64,000 nt of DNA from Paraburkholderia atlantica (GCF_009362785.1 NZ_WHNQ01000013.1:124001-188000), one strand, 5' to 3'; positions 1-8,993 are shown, numbered from the stretch's first letter. Numbers and translations: made by a program. Notes: generated by a model not told the origin, from the sequence alone.

Positions 1-91
1 GACTGACGAATAGCGCCCGCGAGGCGCCGACGATCGTGCCATGATCCGCGACGGCGACCAGTGCGCGCAATTGATGAAGCTTAATTGCCAT
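1..91 (-). CDS. LysR-family transcriptional regulator, N-terminal fragment cut by the window edge
   Basis: Read on the minus strand from an ATG at 91, about 30 codons are visible before the window ends, beginning MAIKLHQLRALVAVADHGTI. This is the usual opening of a LysR-type winged helix-turn-helix DNA-binding domain (leucine-rich first helix, then the 'VAV..HGTI..AS.AL' stretch). The rest of the gene lies outside the window. It is divergent from the M20 amidohydrolase gene, the classical arrangement in which a LysR regulator controls its neighbour through a shared promoter region. The family call rests on 30 residues only. Confidence 0.72.
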   Translation of the reverse strand, partial: MAIKLHQLRALVAVADHGTIVGASRALFVS

Positions 92-99
92 TAACCTTA

Positions 100-113
100 T
101 TACCTCAGGGTAA
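100..113. promoter_or_regulatory. Candidate LysR-type operator (T-N11-A dyad)
   Basis: The sequence ttacctcagggtaa has 5-bp complementary arms (TTACC/GGTAA) around a 4-bp centre and satisfies the T-N11-A rule for LysR-type binding sites. It lies just upstream of the divergent LysR start (91) and about 130 bp before the amidohydrolase start, in a locally AT-rich divergent intergenic region. Binding is inferred only. Confidence 0.4.
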
Positions 114-245
114 ATACTATAACTAACGGTTATTGGCATAAAACTTTATCATGTTTTTATTCGCCGCCGCTCTCGTAGACTGCCTGTCAATTCGCGCTGA
201 GCTTGATCCAGCGCGTGTCATACGGGTCTGTCAGAGGAGACGGCG

Positions 246-1427
246 TTGTCCCATAACATCAATATCGATCCCGCAATTCGCGAGCAGGCTGCCGAATTCG
301 TCGAATTGCGCCGGCGCATTCATGCACATCCGGAACTGGGATTCGAAGAAGTCGAAACGAGCCGGCTCGTCGCCGAGAAACTTAAGGAATGGGGTTATCA
401 GGTTACTGAAGGCATCGGTGGCACGGGGGTGGTCGGCCGTCTGAAACTCGGCGACGGCACGCGCGCGATCGGTATTCGCGCGGACATGGACGCGCTGCCG
501 ATCATCGAGGACACCGGTCTGCCGTATGCGAGCCGGGTGCACGGCAAGATGCATGCATGCGGGCACGACGGACACACGGCGATCCTGCTGGCGGCCGCGC
601 ATTACTTTGCACAAACGCGGCGCTTCGACGGCACGTTGAACCTGATCTTCCAGCCGGCCGAAGAGGGGCAGGGCGGCGCCGTGCGGATGATGGAAGAGGG
701 TCTGTTCGAGCGCTTTCCGTGCGACGCGGTCTACGCGCTGCATAACGCACCGGGCGTGCCGGTCGGCATGTTCATCGTGCAGCAGGGCGCGATGGCGGCA
801 TCGGCCGATCTGGTGACGGTCACACTGACAGGCAAGGGCATGCACGCCGCGATGCCGCATCTGAGCCGCGATCCCGTGGTGGCTGCCGCGAGCATCGTGA
901 TGGCACTGCAGACCATCGTCGCGCGCAACGTGCCGCCGGCCGATGCCGCGGTGCTGACCGTCGGTGCGATCCAGGCCGGCACCGTGCACAACGTCGTGCC
1001 CAACACGGCGACGATCCTGTTGACCGTGCGCACGCTCAGCAACGAGGTCCAGCAACTGATCGAAACGCGCTTGCGCGAGATCGTCGAGAGCCAGGCGGCC
1101 AGCTTCGGCGTCAGTGCGCACATCGACTATCAGCGGGTCACGCGCGTGCTGATGAACACCGCTCAGGAGACCGCGCGCGCTCGCGAAGCGGTTGCCGCGG
1201 TGGTCGGCGCACAGAACATCCTGCCGCTGCCGCCGGGCATGATGGGCGGTGAGGACTTCTCGTGGATGCTGGAGAAAGTGCCGGGCTGCTACGTCGCGCT
1301 CGGCAACGGTCACGAAGGTCACGGCAGCTGCATGATCCACAACCCCGGCTACGACTTCAACGATCAGGCGCTGCCGATCGGCGTCGCGTACTGGGCCGCG
1401 CTCGTCGAGCAATACCTCTCAACCTGA
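246..1427 (+). CDS. M20-family metallopeptidase / amidohydrolase (hippurate hydrolase / N-acyl amino acid amidohydrolase type)
   Basis: This 393-aa protein is a normal length for bacterial M20D amidohydrolases, which cleave N-acyl or N-aromatic-acyl amino acids with two metal ions. Visible family motifs are HAHPELGFEE near residue 25, the metal site HACGHDGHTA near residue 100, PAEEGQGG near residue 137, and GGEDFSWM near residue 335 in the C-terminal catalytic part. There is no signal peptide, so it should be cytosolic. Translation probably starts at TTG 246, preceded by gaggaga. It sits upstream of a porin and an MFS remnant and is divergent from a LysR gene. This suggests a former uptake-and-hydrolysis operon for an acylated amino acid or peptide. 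The substrate cannot be told from sequence. Confidence 0.9.
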   Translation: MSHNINIDPAIREQAAEFVELRRRIHAHPELGFEEVETSRLVAEKLKEWGYQVTEGIGGTGVVGRLKLGDGTRAIGIRADMDALPIIEDTGLPYASRVHGKMHACGHDGHTAILLAAAHYFAQTRRFDGTLNLIFQPAEEGQGGAVRMMEEGLFERFPCDAVYALHNAPGVPVGMFIVQQGAMAASADLVTVTLTGKGMHAAMPHLSRDPVVAAASIVMALQTIVARNVPPADAAVLTVGAIQAGTVHNVVPNTATILLTVRTLSNEVQQLIETRLREIVESQAASFGVSAHIDYQRVTRVLMNTAQETARAREAVAAVVGAQNILPLPPGMMGGEDFSWMLEKVPGCYVALGNGHEGHGSCMIHNPGYDFNDQALPIGVAYWAALVEQYLST

Positions 1428-1504
1428 ACTTCGCCAATTCGCGTTTCGCCGACCCGGCGTGCGGCCGGGCCGGTGGCCAGACTACGTCCATATCGGGGAT
1501 TCAC

Positions 1505-2692
1505 ATGAACTATAAAAAGACCGTTTGCGCCGCGGCCGTGGCGCTGATGTCTCATGCGGCCTGGGCCGACTCATATCTGCAGCAGTGGCTGTCGGCGTGG
1601 CCGTCGATGGAAAGCGCGATCCAGCAGAACGGCGTTCAGCTGTACGGCGCCGTCGACATGGGTCTGAACTTCCAGAGCGTCAGCGGCACCTCGAAGTGGC
1701 AAACGCAGAGCGGCGGCGTTCATACGTCGCAATTCGGGTTGTTTGGCCGCGAAGATCTGGGCGGCGGCCTGAAGGCGGAATTCAACCTCGAAAACGGCTT
1801 CATGGCGAACAACGGTGCGTTCGGCACCAGCAATACGCTGTTCGACCGCGCCGCGTGGGTCGGGCTGAACTCGGCGACATGGGGTGTGGTGCGCCTCGGC
1901 TTGCAACCGACCGCGAACCTGCCGGAAGTCATCGACCCATTCGGCGAAGTGACGACGAACTCGGTTGTCGCGTGGCTCGCCGGTGGTGCGGTGCAGACGC
2001 CGAAGGGCGTCGGCTACAACGCGGACCTCGGGCCGGGTTCGAGCCAGGTGCTGGTGCGCGCGAGCAACGCGGTGACATGGACCACGCCGCGGGTGATGGG
2101 CTTCGGCGCGACGTTCCTTTATGCGTTCAACAATCAGGCCGGCGTGTCGCCGAATGCGTCGAACCAGGGCGTGGTCGCTTCGTGGACGAACGGCACGTGG
2201 TATCTGTCGGGTGCGTACAACCGCGTGTGGAGCTCGCCGGTCGAAACCCCGGCGGGCAAGCAAACCGTGCGCAACGATATCTACGGGGTATCCGCGATCT
2301 ACGACGTCGGCAGCTACGTGCTATCGGCCGCGTTCGCGCAGGTGGCGCCGAAGCTCGCAGGCAACGGCATCGCGCGCTCGTACATCGTCGGCGCGACGGT
2401 GCCGTGGGGACGTCACGCGGTGCGCGCGTCGGTGGTCTATCGCGATACATCGGGAGTGCGAGACAGTGCCGGCGATCCGGCGAAGGACTCGGCGCTCGGC
2501 GCGATGCTCGGCTACGACTACTCGCTGTCCAAGCGCACGTCGCTGTATGCGCGCGCGGGCTTTATCCGCAACTACGGGATTTCGAGCGTGATTCTGAACA
2601 GCAATCCGCTGCCGCTGCAAACGGGCACCGCGTCGCCTGAACTGGGCACGACGCCGATGACAGCGTCGCTCGGCATCTATCACCTGTTCTGA
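1505..2692 (+). CDS. Gram-negative general porin (OmpC/Porin_4 type)
   Basis: This is a 395-aa outer-membrane beta-barrel porin. A signal peptide is clear at residues 1-23 (MNYKKTVCAAAVALM... ending AWA-DS). The mature part shows typical betaproteobacterial porin features: VQLYGAVDMGLNFQS as first strand, QFGLFGREDLGGGLKAEFNLE, and a final strand ending in HLF with the C-terminal phenylalanine needed for barrel assembly. A short insertion after the signal (about 15 residues before VQLYG) is slightly unusual. ATG 1505 was chosen because the signal peptide begins there; upstream in-frame codons are not signal-like. It probably forms an operon with the preceding amidohydrolase and would supply its substrate to the periplasm. 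Confidence 0.93.
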   Translation: MNYKKTVCAAAVALMSHAAWADSYLQQWLSAWPSMESAIQQNGVQLYGAVDMGLNFQSVSGTSKWQTQSGGVHTSQFGLFGREDLGGGLKAEFNLENGFMANNGAFGTSNTLFDRAAWVGLNSATWGVVRLGLQPTANLPEVIDPFGEVTTNSVVAWLAGGAVQTPKGVGYNADLGPGSSQVLVRASNAVTWTTPRVMGFGATFLYAFNNQAGVSPNASNQGVVASWTNGTWYLSGAYNRVWSSPVETPAGKQTVRNDIYGVSAIYDVGSYVLSAAFAQVAPKLAGNGIARSYIVGATVPWGRHAVRASVVYRDTSGVRDSAGDPAKDSALGAMLGYDYSLSKRTSLYARAGFIRNYGISSVILNSNPLPLQTGTASPELGTTPMTASLGIYHLF

Positions 2693-2857
2693 ATCGAGTC
2701 ACGGCGGGCGTGGTCGATCGGCGCGACGGGCAGTGCCTATGCGCCGGTCTGGTATATGAGCGCGTGCATTCTCGTCAGTCTCGCCGCGCCGACCGTATTC
2801 GACGAGCGCATTACCGATCAACGGCCGGAGTCATCCGTCGATGTCATCCGGCCATAG
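2693..2857 (+). pseudogene. 3' remnant of an MFS transporter (C-terminal tail only)
   Basis: In the frame that opens right after the porin stop codon, about 54 codons read as the end of a major facilitator permease: SIGATGSAYAPVWYM, then the hydrophobic ACILVSLAAPTV, then a polar tail ending at a TAG at 2855-2857. The 'TGSAYAPVWYM.A' stretch resembles the last transmembrane helix of metabolite:H+ symporter-type MFS proteins. There is no start codon or upstream body, so the rest of the gene has been deleted. An amidohydrolase-porin-MFS order is a sensible catabolic operon, so this is probably a decayed third gene. The family assignment was made by eye. Confidence 0.6.
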
Positions 2858-2873
2858 ACGACAGGAGAAAAAA

Positions 2874-3263
2874 ATGAATGCACAGAAATGGGTGAAGCTG
2901 GTTGGCGCGAGCGCGGTCGTGTTCGCTTGCCTAAATACGCACGCGCAACCGCAAGCGGATGGATCGGTTCCGACGGCGCAAGCGGAGGCGGCTTCCTCGC
3001 CAACCGAGGGCGAGATCAAGGCAGCCAACCGGCAACTCGTGCGGGACGTACGCCGCGCATTCAGAAGCGCGCGAAGCCAGGGGCTGCGGGCCAGCAACAT
3101 TACAGTGCGCGCGAATAACGGCGTCGTGACGTTGACGGGCAGCGCGCCGACCGCGGACCAGGTCGATCTCGCGACAAACATTGCGAAAAACGTACCCGGT
3201 GTTCAGTCGGTGACGAGCCGTGTCGCGGTGCGCAAGGAATTCAGCACACGGGGCAGCAACTAG
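2874..3263 (+). CDS. BON-domain periplasmic protein
   Basis: This is a 129-aa protein with a signal peptide (residues 1-22, ending THA-QP). A single BON domain follows at about residues 45-115, with the typical pattern ITVRANNGVVTLTGSAPTADQ and a closing V.SV.S.V.V strand. BON domains bind phospholipid or peptidoglycan and occur in envelope-stress proteins such as OsmY. ATG 2874 has an aggag ribosome binding site 6 nt upstream. It is not obviously in an operon with its neighbours. Confidence 0.85.
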   Translation: MNAQKWVKLVGASAVVFACLNTHAQPQADGSVPTAQAEAASSPTEGEIKAANRQLVRDVRRAFRSARSQGLRASNITVRANNGVVTLTGSAPTADQVDLATNIAKNVPGVQSVTSRVAVRKEFSTRGSN

Positions 3264-3761
3264 CGAGGAATCGCGACGGGTCCGACTGGGGCTAGATATT
3301 GACTCGAAGCACGACGTTGCTCATCGCCCAGTCATTGCTGCTTCTTGTGGAACGGTCAACGTACTTGCCGCTCGCAGGCGTGTCTGGAGAACACCTTGAG
3401 CCAAGCACTCCTTGTACCTATGATGCATATAGGAATTCTCTGATTATTTTCCTGTTAGCGCCCCGTACAATCCGCCCAAGTTGAAGGCGGGGCGCGTTGC
3501 GCTATCCCGTCTTCATGGTGGTCCATGTCAGGTTGCATGCGAAAAACTACTTTGTTTCTACCAAAAGCGCACCGACCTGCTCAGCGATTTCAATTGATTC
3601 AAATAAACAGTGGCTCAAAAACCTTCGACGAGTGGCATGGGCGAGATATCCCCGCGCCCTTCCCGTCATGTAACGGCGTGAAATGACATCGTACTTTGGT
3701 AGCAAAGCATGCAGGTGTGTCGGCACGAGAAAGGTATTGACCAGCGTCGTATGGAGTGCGA
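3264..3761. other. Intergenic region of lower GC; one hairpin, no convincing gene
   Basis: These 498 bp between the BON gene and the response regulator are noticeably more AT-rich than their surroundings, with no codon-biased frame. The only structure seen is an inverted repeat gcgccccg (3458-3465) / cggggcgc (3488-3495) with a 22-nt spacer and no T-run. It marks the left border of the fimbrial/T6SS region and may carry the regulator's promoter. Confidence 0.5.
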
Positions 3762-4412
3762 GTGAACAAAATCAGAGTGGCTATTGCCGACGATCATCCA
3801 TTCATTCTCCTCGGCGTCGAGCATCTTCTTCAGCGTTGTCCGGAAATTCAGGTCTGTTTCAAAAGCGAGACGATTGGCCAGCTTCTCCAGCTGTTGGTTG
3901 AAGTATCAGTCGATGTGCTCGTGTGCGACTACGAATTCGAAGGCGATCCGTACGCCGATGGTCTCAATCTTCTTGACCGCATCCGGCGTGTCGCTCCAAC
4001 CTTACGAGTAGTTTTCCTGAGTACGCACTCTTCCACGCACATCATTTCGGCTGCGCTCGATGCGGGGGCGGCCGGTTTTGTCGGTAAGGGGCCGGAGGGC
4101 TTTGTCAGCCTTATCGCTGCCATTCGTGCCGCCAAAAATAAGAGCGTCTTTCTGCCTGATTCCATTGCGAACAAGATGTTGCGCGCAACGACGCGCGCAG
4201 CGCAAGGCGGATCTTCTCTCAATTTGCTATCTAAAAATGAGTCGACAGTCGTGCGAATGATCTGCGACGGCATGTCGATCGCCACAATTGCCGAGCGGCT
4301 CAATCGCAGTCCCAAGACCGTCAGCAATCAGAAGAACGCTGGCATGAAGAAGCTGGGTGCCAGAAACGACGTAGAACTCGTCACGATCGTGCGCGAGTGG
4401 TCCTGCTCGTAG
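3762..4412 (+). CDS. Orphan NarL/LuxR-family two-component response regulator
   Basis: This 216-aa protein has an N-terminal receiver domain (residues 3-125): acidic pocket D10/D11 in ADDHP, phospho-acceptor D56 in VCDYE, and the conserved lysine in VGKG near residue 107. A LuxR-type helix-turn-helix follows (about 150-205: LSKNESTVVRMICDGMS, then IAERLNRSPKTVSN). GTG 3762 is preferred over GTG 3756 because ggag sits 5 nt upstream. No histidine kinase gene is adjacent. Regulators of the FimZ/BvgA/RcsB type often sit beside chaperone-usher fimbrial operons, and one starts 254 bp downstream. Control of that operon is an inference from position. Confidence 0.88.
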   Translation: MNKIRVAIADDHPFILLGVEHLLQRCPEIQVCFKSETIGQLLQLLVEVSVDVLVCDYEFEGDPYADGLNLLDRIRRVAPTLRVVFLSTHSSTHIISAALDAGAAGFVGKGPEGFVSLIAAIRAAKNKSVFLPDSIANKMLRATTRAAQGGSSLNLLSKNESTVVRMICDGMSIATIAERLNRSPKTVSNQKNAGMKKLGARNDVELVTIVREWSCS

Positions 4413-4666
4413 CTATTGCCGCGATCCTCAGGCGGATTCTGTAGTTCTCGTAGCGCCCTTCCCTATCGTATGGCGGTCCTGACATCGACTCAGCTCGAGG
4501 AATCGACACGCCGTTTGTCGGCTGTCCCATATGGTATTTCATTTTGGGTATCGGCCCATTAACACGGGTCTTCTTCAATGACATCATTTCTCTGCCTTGA
4601 CGATCGCTGGGGAGCTCCGGCTTCACAAGGGTGTGTAGTTTTGAAATAGCAACAAAGAGGAATCTG

Positions 4667-5203
4667 ATGAAAAAACAAGTGACGCAACTCATGATCGCGG
4701 TGGCCGGCCTGTCCGTCGCGCCGATGGTTTTTGCTCAAGCCGCACCGGGCACAGGTCAGGTAACGTTCAACGGCGAACTGATCGACGACACCTGCGTGAT
4801 TAACGCTGGTGACGACGACAAGACGGTCACGCTGCCTACCCTGTCTACCCAGTCGCTGGTTGCAGCTGGCCAAACCGCCGGCTCCAGGATGTTCGAAATT
4901 TCGGTGTCACAGTGCCCGGCAACGCTGAGCAATGTCGCGGCGCATTTCGAGACCACGAACATGGACCCGGCTACGCGTAATGCCATCAATCAGGCTAGCA
5001 CGTCGCCGGCTTCCAATGTCGAAGTGCAATTGCTTGACAGTGATGGCAACACGCCAATTCTTCTGGGTAGCACGGGTTCGTTCGTTCCTGTCGCGAGCAA
5101 TGGCACCGCAACGATGAGCTACGGCGGCCGGTACTACGCAACGAACAAAACCACGGCCGGTAACGTGACGGCCGTTGTTCGCTACACGTTGGCATATCAG
5201 TAA
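4667..5203 (+). CDS. Type 1 fimbrial major subunit (pilin)
   Basis: This 178-aa secreted pilin has a signal peptide (residues 1-23, MKKQVTQLMI... VFA-QA) and then a FimA-type Ig-like fold. The two family cysteines are present (one in DDTCVI, one in VSQCPA), with the donor-strand-like N-terminus GTGQVTFNGELIDDT and a C-terminal strand ending in the penultimate aromatic (RYTLAYQ). ATG 4667 is preceded by aaagagg. As first gene of the chaperone-usher operon it is most likely the shaft subunit, exported by Sec, folded by the adjacent chaperone and polymerised through the usher. It is paralogous to the subunit at 8994 (shared pattern VTLP.LSTQSL). Confidence 0.9.
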   Translation: MKKQVTQLMIAVAGLSVAPMVFAQAAPGTGQVTFNGELIDDTCVINAGDDDKTVTLPTLSTQSLVAAGQTAGSRMFEISVSQCPATLSNVAAHFETTNMDPATRNAINQASTSPASNVEVQLLDSDGNTPILLGSTGSFVPVASNGTATMSYGGRYYATNKTTAGNVTAVVRYTLAYQ

Positions 5204-5225
5204 GCCAGTCCAAGCCGAATGGCAT

Positions 5226-5256
5226 CGGGTTGCGCTTCCTCTCTGAAGGCAACCCG
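5226..5256 (+). terminator. Intra-operon hairpin (attenuator-like) between pilin and chaperone
   Basis: CGGGTTGC (5226-5233) pairs perfectly with GCAACCCG (5249-5256), and CTTC/GAAG inside extend the stem across one bulged G, leaving the loop ctctct. No T-run follows, so it may be a leaky terminator or an RNA-stability element. Such elements downstream of a pilin gene raise pilin output relative to chaperone and usher. Confidence 0.55.
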
Positions 5257-5293
5257 AACTGACATTCCGCTTATCGGTCGCGTGGAGGAGCGA

Positions 5294-6067
5294 ATGTCTT
5301 CAATGAAATTCTCTAGATATCTGGTTGCGGCCATAGCGTGCAGTGTCGCGTCGTTTGCTGCACAAGCTGCTATCACCATTACCGGTACGCGGGTTATTTA
5401 TCCGGCGCAAAACCGTGAAGTCAACGTTCGTTTGAACAATGTTGAGAGCCGTCCGGTCCTGGTCCAAGCATGGCTGGACGATGGCGATGCGGCAGCTGCG
5501 CCGAATGAAATCAAGGTGCCGTTTACGTTGTTGCCAGCCGTTTTTCGGGTCGAACCTCACCGGGGTCAGGCGTTGCGCATCATGTTCGCGGGCGGCGACA
5601 TGCCGGTTGATCGTGAAACAGTCTATTGGTTGAACGTTCTGGAAATTCCGCCGAAGCCTAAGGACGCTGATGACCGGAACATGATTCAGCTCGCGTTCCG
5701 TACGCGTATCAAGATGTTTTACCGGCCCACATCGTTGCTCGATGACCCAACGGCGGGACGAGCTCAACTGAAGTGGCATGTCGAGTCGGATGACAAAGGT
5801 CAGAGGGTCGTTCGTCTCGACAACCCATCGCCCTACTACATTTCCGTCGGCATGGCGGAAGTAGAGACGGCAGGCAAGAAAGTCGCTCTTTTGCCCACTA
5901 TGGCACCTCCGTTCGGGCACGTTGATCTCCATCCACAAGAAGGAAAGCTGGATATCAAAGCTCCTGCCACGGTTTCCTACACAGTTCTGAATGACTTCGG
6001 CACTGCGATCAAGGACTCGGCGGTGGTGGTAGGAGTGCAAAGCGCGGAAGCGCAAAAGAATCAATAA
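5294..6067 (+). CDS. Fimbrial periplasmic chaperone (PapD/FimC family)
   Basis: This 257-aa protein is the standard length for PapD-like chaperones. A signal peptide (to about residue 24, AAQA) precedes ITITGTRVIYPAQNREVNVRL, the G1/F1-facing first strand. The signature region DRETVYWLNVLEIPPKP and the following QLAFRTRIKMFYRP segment are clear, including the arginine/lysine pocket that anchors the pilin C-terminus. ATG 5294 has a strong ggaggag 3 nt upstream. It binds pilins in the periplasm by donor-strand complementation and hands them to the usher, whose gene begins 12 bp later. Confidence 0.94.
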   Translation: MSSMKFSRYLVAAIACSVASFAAQAAITITGTRVIYPAQNREVNVRLNNVESRPVLVQAWLDDGDAAAAPNEIKVPFTLLPAVFRVEPHRGQALRIMFAGGDMPVDRETVYWLNVLEIPPKPKDADDRNMIQLAFRTRIKMFYRPTSLLDDPTAGRAQLKWHVESDDKGQRVVRLDNPSPYYISVGMAEVETAGKKVALLPTMAPPFGHVDLHPQEGKLDIKAPATVSYTVLNDFGTAIKDSAVVVGVQSAEAQKNQ

Positions 6068-6079
6068 TTGGAATACGGG

Positions 6080-8920
6080 ATGTCGGGCGTGCGGAATAGT
6101 AAGACGGCAGTTGAAAAAGCATTCGGTAATGTCCCGTTCCGGTTTCACCCGCTGGCGTGGGCGGCAATCGTAGCGTCGGGCTGGGTCTTTTCCGCGAACT
6201 CCGCGGTCGCCGCCTGTGCTCCGGATTCGGGCGGGGTGACGCCGCCCAGTGACTGCTCGGCGTCCGAGCTGCCGCAACAGGCAGTCGATGCCAACGGAGA
6301 CGCCGCGCATACAGATACGTCATCTGACATGCCGGCATCGAATGCGCGCTCTGCGGAGACTCCGCAAGAAGTCGAGTTCAATCCCGCGTTCTTTACGGGC
6401 AACGTCGCCGATCTGTCGCGCTATTCGCGAGGTAATCCTGTTGCTCCGGGTGTTTATCCGGTCGAACTGCTCGTCAATGGTAAGAAGCGTGGACGCTTCG
6501 ATGTCGTGTTTCAGGCGGTGCCGGACTCGGATATCGCAACGCCCTGCTTCACGACGTCTAGCCTGGACCGGGCTGGCGTAGATACCGAGCGCGTGATCCA
6601 GCGGTTAAAGGAAGCCGGAAAGGGGGACTTCGACGATACGGATGCGTCGTCGCAATGCGTGCCGCTGGCGGAAGCCGTACCAGGATCGCTTGCGTCGTTC
6701 AACACCGCCGATCTCCAACTCGATCTGTCGATTCCACAGATCGAACTGCGCAAGGAGGCTGCCGGTTATGTCGATCCGTCCCGTTGGGACAACGGGATCA
6801 ACGCAGGCTTCGTGCAATACAGTCTCGCCAGCTATACGACTCACCAGAACAATGGGAGCGGAGACTTCAGCAGTGCCTACCTCGGTCTGCAAAGCGGATT
6901 CAACGTCAACGGCTGGCGTTTCCGGCAGTGGGCCACGGCAAGCTTGCAGAACCGGAGTCCCGACGCGCATTGGCAAAGTGTCGCGCTGTTCGCGCAGCAC
7001 GATGTCACGGCGCTCAAGAGTCAATTGACGATCGGCGATAGCTCGACGAGCGGTGACGTCTTCGACTCGTTCAACGTACGTGGCGTACAGCTTTCGAGCG
7101 ACGACCGCATGTTGCCGGATTCCATGCGCTCCTACGCACCGGTTGTGCGTGGCGTGGCCGATACCAATGCACGCATCATCGTCCGTCAGAACAACATCAT
7201 CGTGGCCGAGACCAGCGTGCCGCCGGGACCATTTGAACTGAGCGACCTGCCGGCTACCGGTTATGGCGGCGACCTTCAGGTCACTATTGCAGAATCCGAC
7301 GGCCGCCAGCGAACTTTTCTGGTGCCGTTTGCGTCCGTCCCGCAGTTGCTGCGGCCTGGTGTTTCACGTTTCAATCTGACGACCGGTGTCTATCGCGATA
7401 CCGTGCTGAATAACCATCCGTGGGTGGCGCAGGCGGTTTATCAGCGCGGCCTGACAAACCTGTTGACCGGCTACACCGGTGCACAGTTTGCGGAAGGTTA
7501 CTGGGCTGGCCTGGTGGGTGTAGCGCTCAATACGCCGCTCGGCGCATTCGCGTTTGACGTAACGGCGGCGGGAACGAATATTCCCGGCGTGTCCGGTGGT
7601 CGACCCGGCTACAGTACCCGGATCAGCTACAGCAAGCTTGTTCCAGGGCCGAACACAAATTTTTCGGTTGCGGCCTACCGCTACTCGACCGCACGCTTCT
7701 ATAGCCTCCATGACGCGATGTACGCGAGGTATGGCTCGCGAGACATCACGGGTCAGTATGACTACCGTACGCGCAGCCGACTGCAACTGAACATCAATCA
7801 GCCAATCGGCGAGTCGAGCTCTTTTTATATCGCCGGCAGTTCGCAGAACTACTGGGGCGCGTCGAAGGGCTACGATCTGCAATATCAGGTTGGCTTCAAC
7901 AGCGCGTACAAGCGGGTGTCCTACTCGCTGTATGCGCAACGCACGCGGCTGCAAAACTCGAAGATCAGCACGCAGGTGGGCTTGAACCTGACGATTCCGC
8001 TCGGTAAGGTCGACTCGAACGAGCATCGTATGTTCGACTATCTGACCACCAACGTTGCGCGCAGCTCGAACGGGGACAGCACGATCCAGGCCACTGCGTC
8101 GGGCAACACGACCGGAGCCACGCCGATCAACTACGGTGTCAATGCATCGCGGATCGTCGCCGGCGACAATCGAACTGTTTCCGCAGGCGGTTACGCGATG
8201 TATCGCGCGCCGTTCGGTACGTACAACCTCAATGCATCGATCAGCAATCAGACCCGTCAAGCCGCATTCAACGCCGACGGCGCGGTTGTCATTCACAGCG
8301 GCGGCGTCACGCTGAGCCCGCCACTCGGTCAGGCGTTCGCGCTCGTCGAAGCGAAAGGCGCAGAGGGTGGCCGGATTATCAATGGTCAGGGCGCGCGAAT
8401 CGACGGCCACGGCTATGCGGTGGTGTCTTCGTTGACGCCATACCGGGTCAACACGGTCGCGCTCGATCCGAGCGACGTGCCGCTCGACGTTGAACTGGGC
8501 AACACGAGTGAAGAAGTCGTGCCGCGCGCGAATTCGCTGGTGAAGGTGAAGATTGCGACCACGCAGGGCACGCCTATCTTCGCCGAGGTCATGGATCGGG
8601 AAGGCAAAGCCATGCCGATGGGCGCCGAGGTGTTCGATGAATCCGAGAAGTCGGTGGGCATCGTCGGTCAGGGCGGTCTCGCGTATCTGCGCGGCCTCGA
8701 GCACGAAGGCAAGCTGCTGGTGCGCTGGGGCAACCGCGCAGCGGAGCAGTGCGTGATGCCATACATGGTGCCAGCCGACGACAAAGCGGACAGCAGCCCT
8801 CACGCGGGAATCGTTGCGCGCATCAAACTGAGCTGTGATCCAGCGCTTGTCTGGTCTGCGCCGGCGAAGCCCGTCGCGCGGCGTTCAGCGGGCGCGGCGC
8901 TGGTCAGTTCGCTTCGCTGA
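6080..8920 (+). CDS. Outer-membrane fimbrial usher (FimD/PapC family)
   Basis: This is a 946-aa usher. The N-terminal domain reads FNPAFFTGNVADLSRYSRGN, then GVYPVELLVNGKK; the 24-strand barrel with plug follows (VRGVADTNARIIVRQNN, then PPGPFELSDLPATGYGGDL, a classic usher motif); the C-terminal domains end with a cysteine pair region. Between the signal region (about residues 30-45) and the usher N-domain lies an unusually long low-complexity stretch of about 50 residues rich in Ser, Ala and Asp. ATG 6080 is preferred to TTG 6068. The usher threads chaperone-pilin complexes through the outer membrane. Confidence 0.94.
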   Translation: MSGVRNSKTAVEKAFGNVPFRFHPLAWAAIVASGWVFSANSAVAACAPDSGGVTPPSDCSASELPQQAVDANGDAAHTDTSSDMPASNARSAETPQEVEFNPAFFTGNVADLSRYSRGNPVAPGVYPVELLVNGKKRGRFDVVFQAVPDSDIATPCFTTSSLDRAGVDTERVIQRLKEAGKGDFDDTDASSQCVPLAEAVPGSLASFNTADLQLDLSIPQIELRKEAAGYVDPSRWDNGINAGFVQYSLASYTTHQNNGSGDFSSAYLGLQSGFNVNGWRFRQWATASLQNRSPDAHWQSVALFAQHDVTALKSQLTIGDSSTSGDVFDSFNVRGVQLSSDDRMLPDSMRSYAPVVRGVADTNARIIVRQNNIIVAETSVPPGPFELSDLPATGYGGDLQVTIAESDGRQRTFLVPFASVPQLLRPGVSRFNLTTGVYRDTVLNNHPWVAQAVYQRGLTNLLTGYTGAQFAEGYWAGLVGVALNTPLGAFAFDVTAAGTNIPGVSGGRPGYSTRISYSKLVPGPNTNFSVAAYRYSTARFYSLHDAMYARYGSRDITGQYDYRTRSRLQLNINQPIGESSSFYIAGSSQNYWGASKGYDLQYQVGFNSAYKRVSYSLYAQRTRLQNSKISTQVGLNLTIPLGKVDSNEHRMFDYLTTNVARSSNGDSTIQATASGNTTGATPINYGVNASRIVAGDNRTVSAGGYAMYRAPFGTYNLNASISNQTRQAAFNADGAVVIHSGGVTLSPPLGQAFALVEAKGAEGGRIINGQGARIDGHGYAVVSSLTPYRVNTVALDPSDVPLDVELGNTSEEVVPRANSLVKVKIATTQGTPIFAEVMDREGKAMPMGAEVFDESEKSVGIVGQGGLAYLRGLEHEGKLLVRWGNRAAEQCVMPYMVPADDKADSSPHAGIVARIKLSCDPALVWSAPAKPVARRSAGAALVSSLR

Positions 8921-8993
8921 AAGGCGAAGGCCGATGCCCAGTCAGCTCCAGCGCTGCGGCTCAGATGATTCCGCCGACAGTGGAGGTCAGAAA

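Noticed and set aside
231..1412. Long open frame on the minus strand opposite the M20 amidohydrolase
   Set aside because: It is an antisense shadow of a GC-rich gene; the translation is full of His/Arg/Asp with no recognisable domain, and the plus-strand product has full catalytic motifs.
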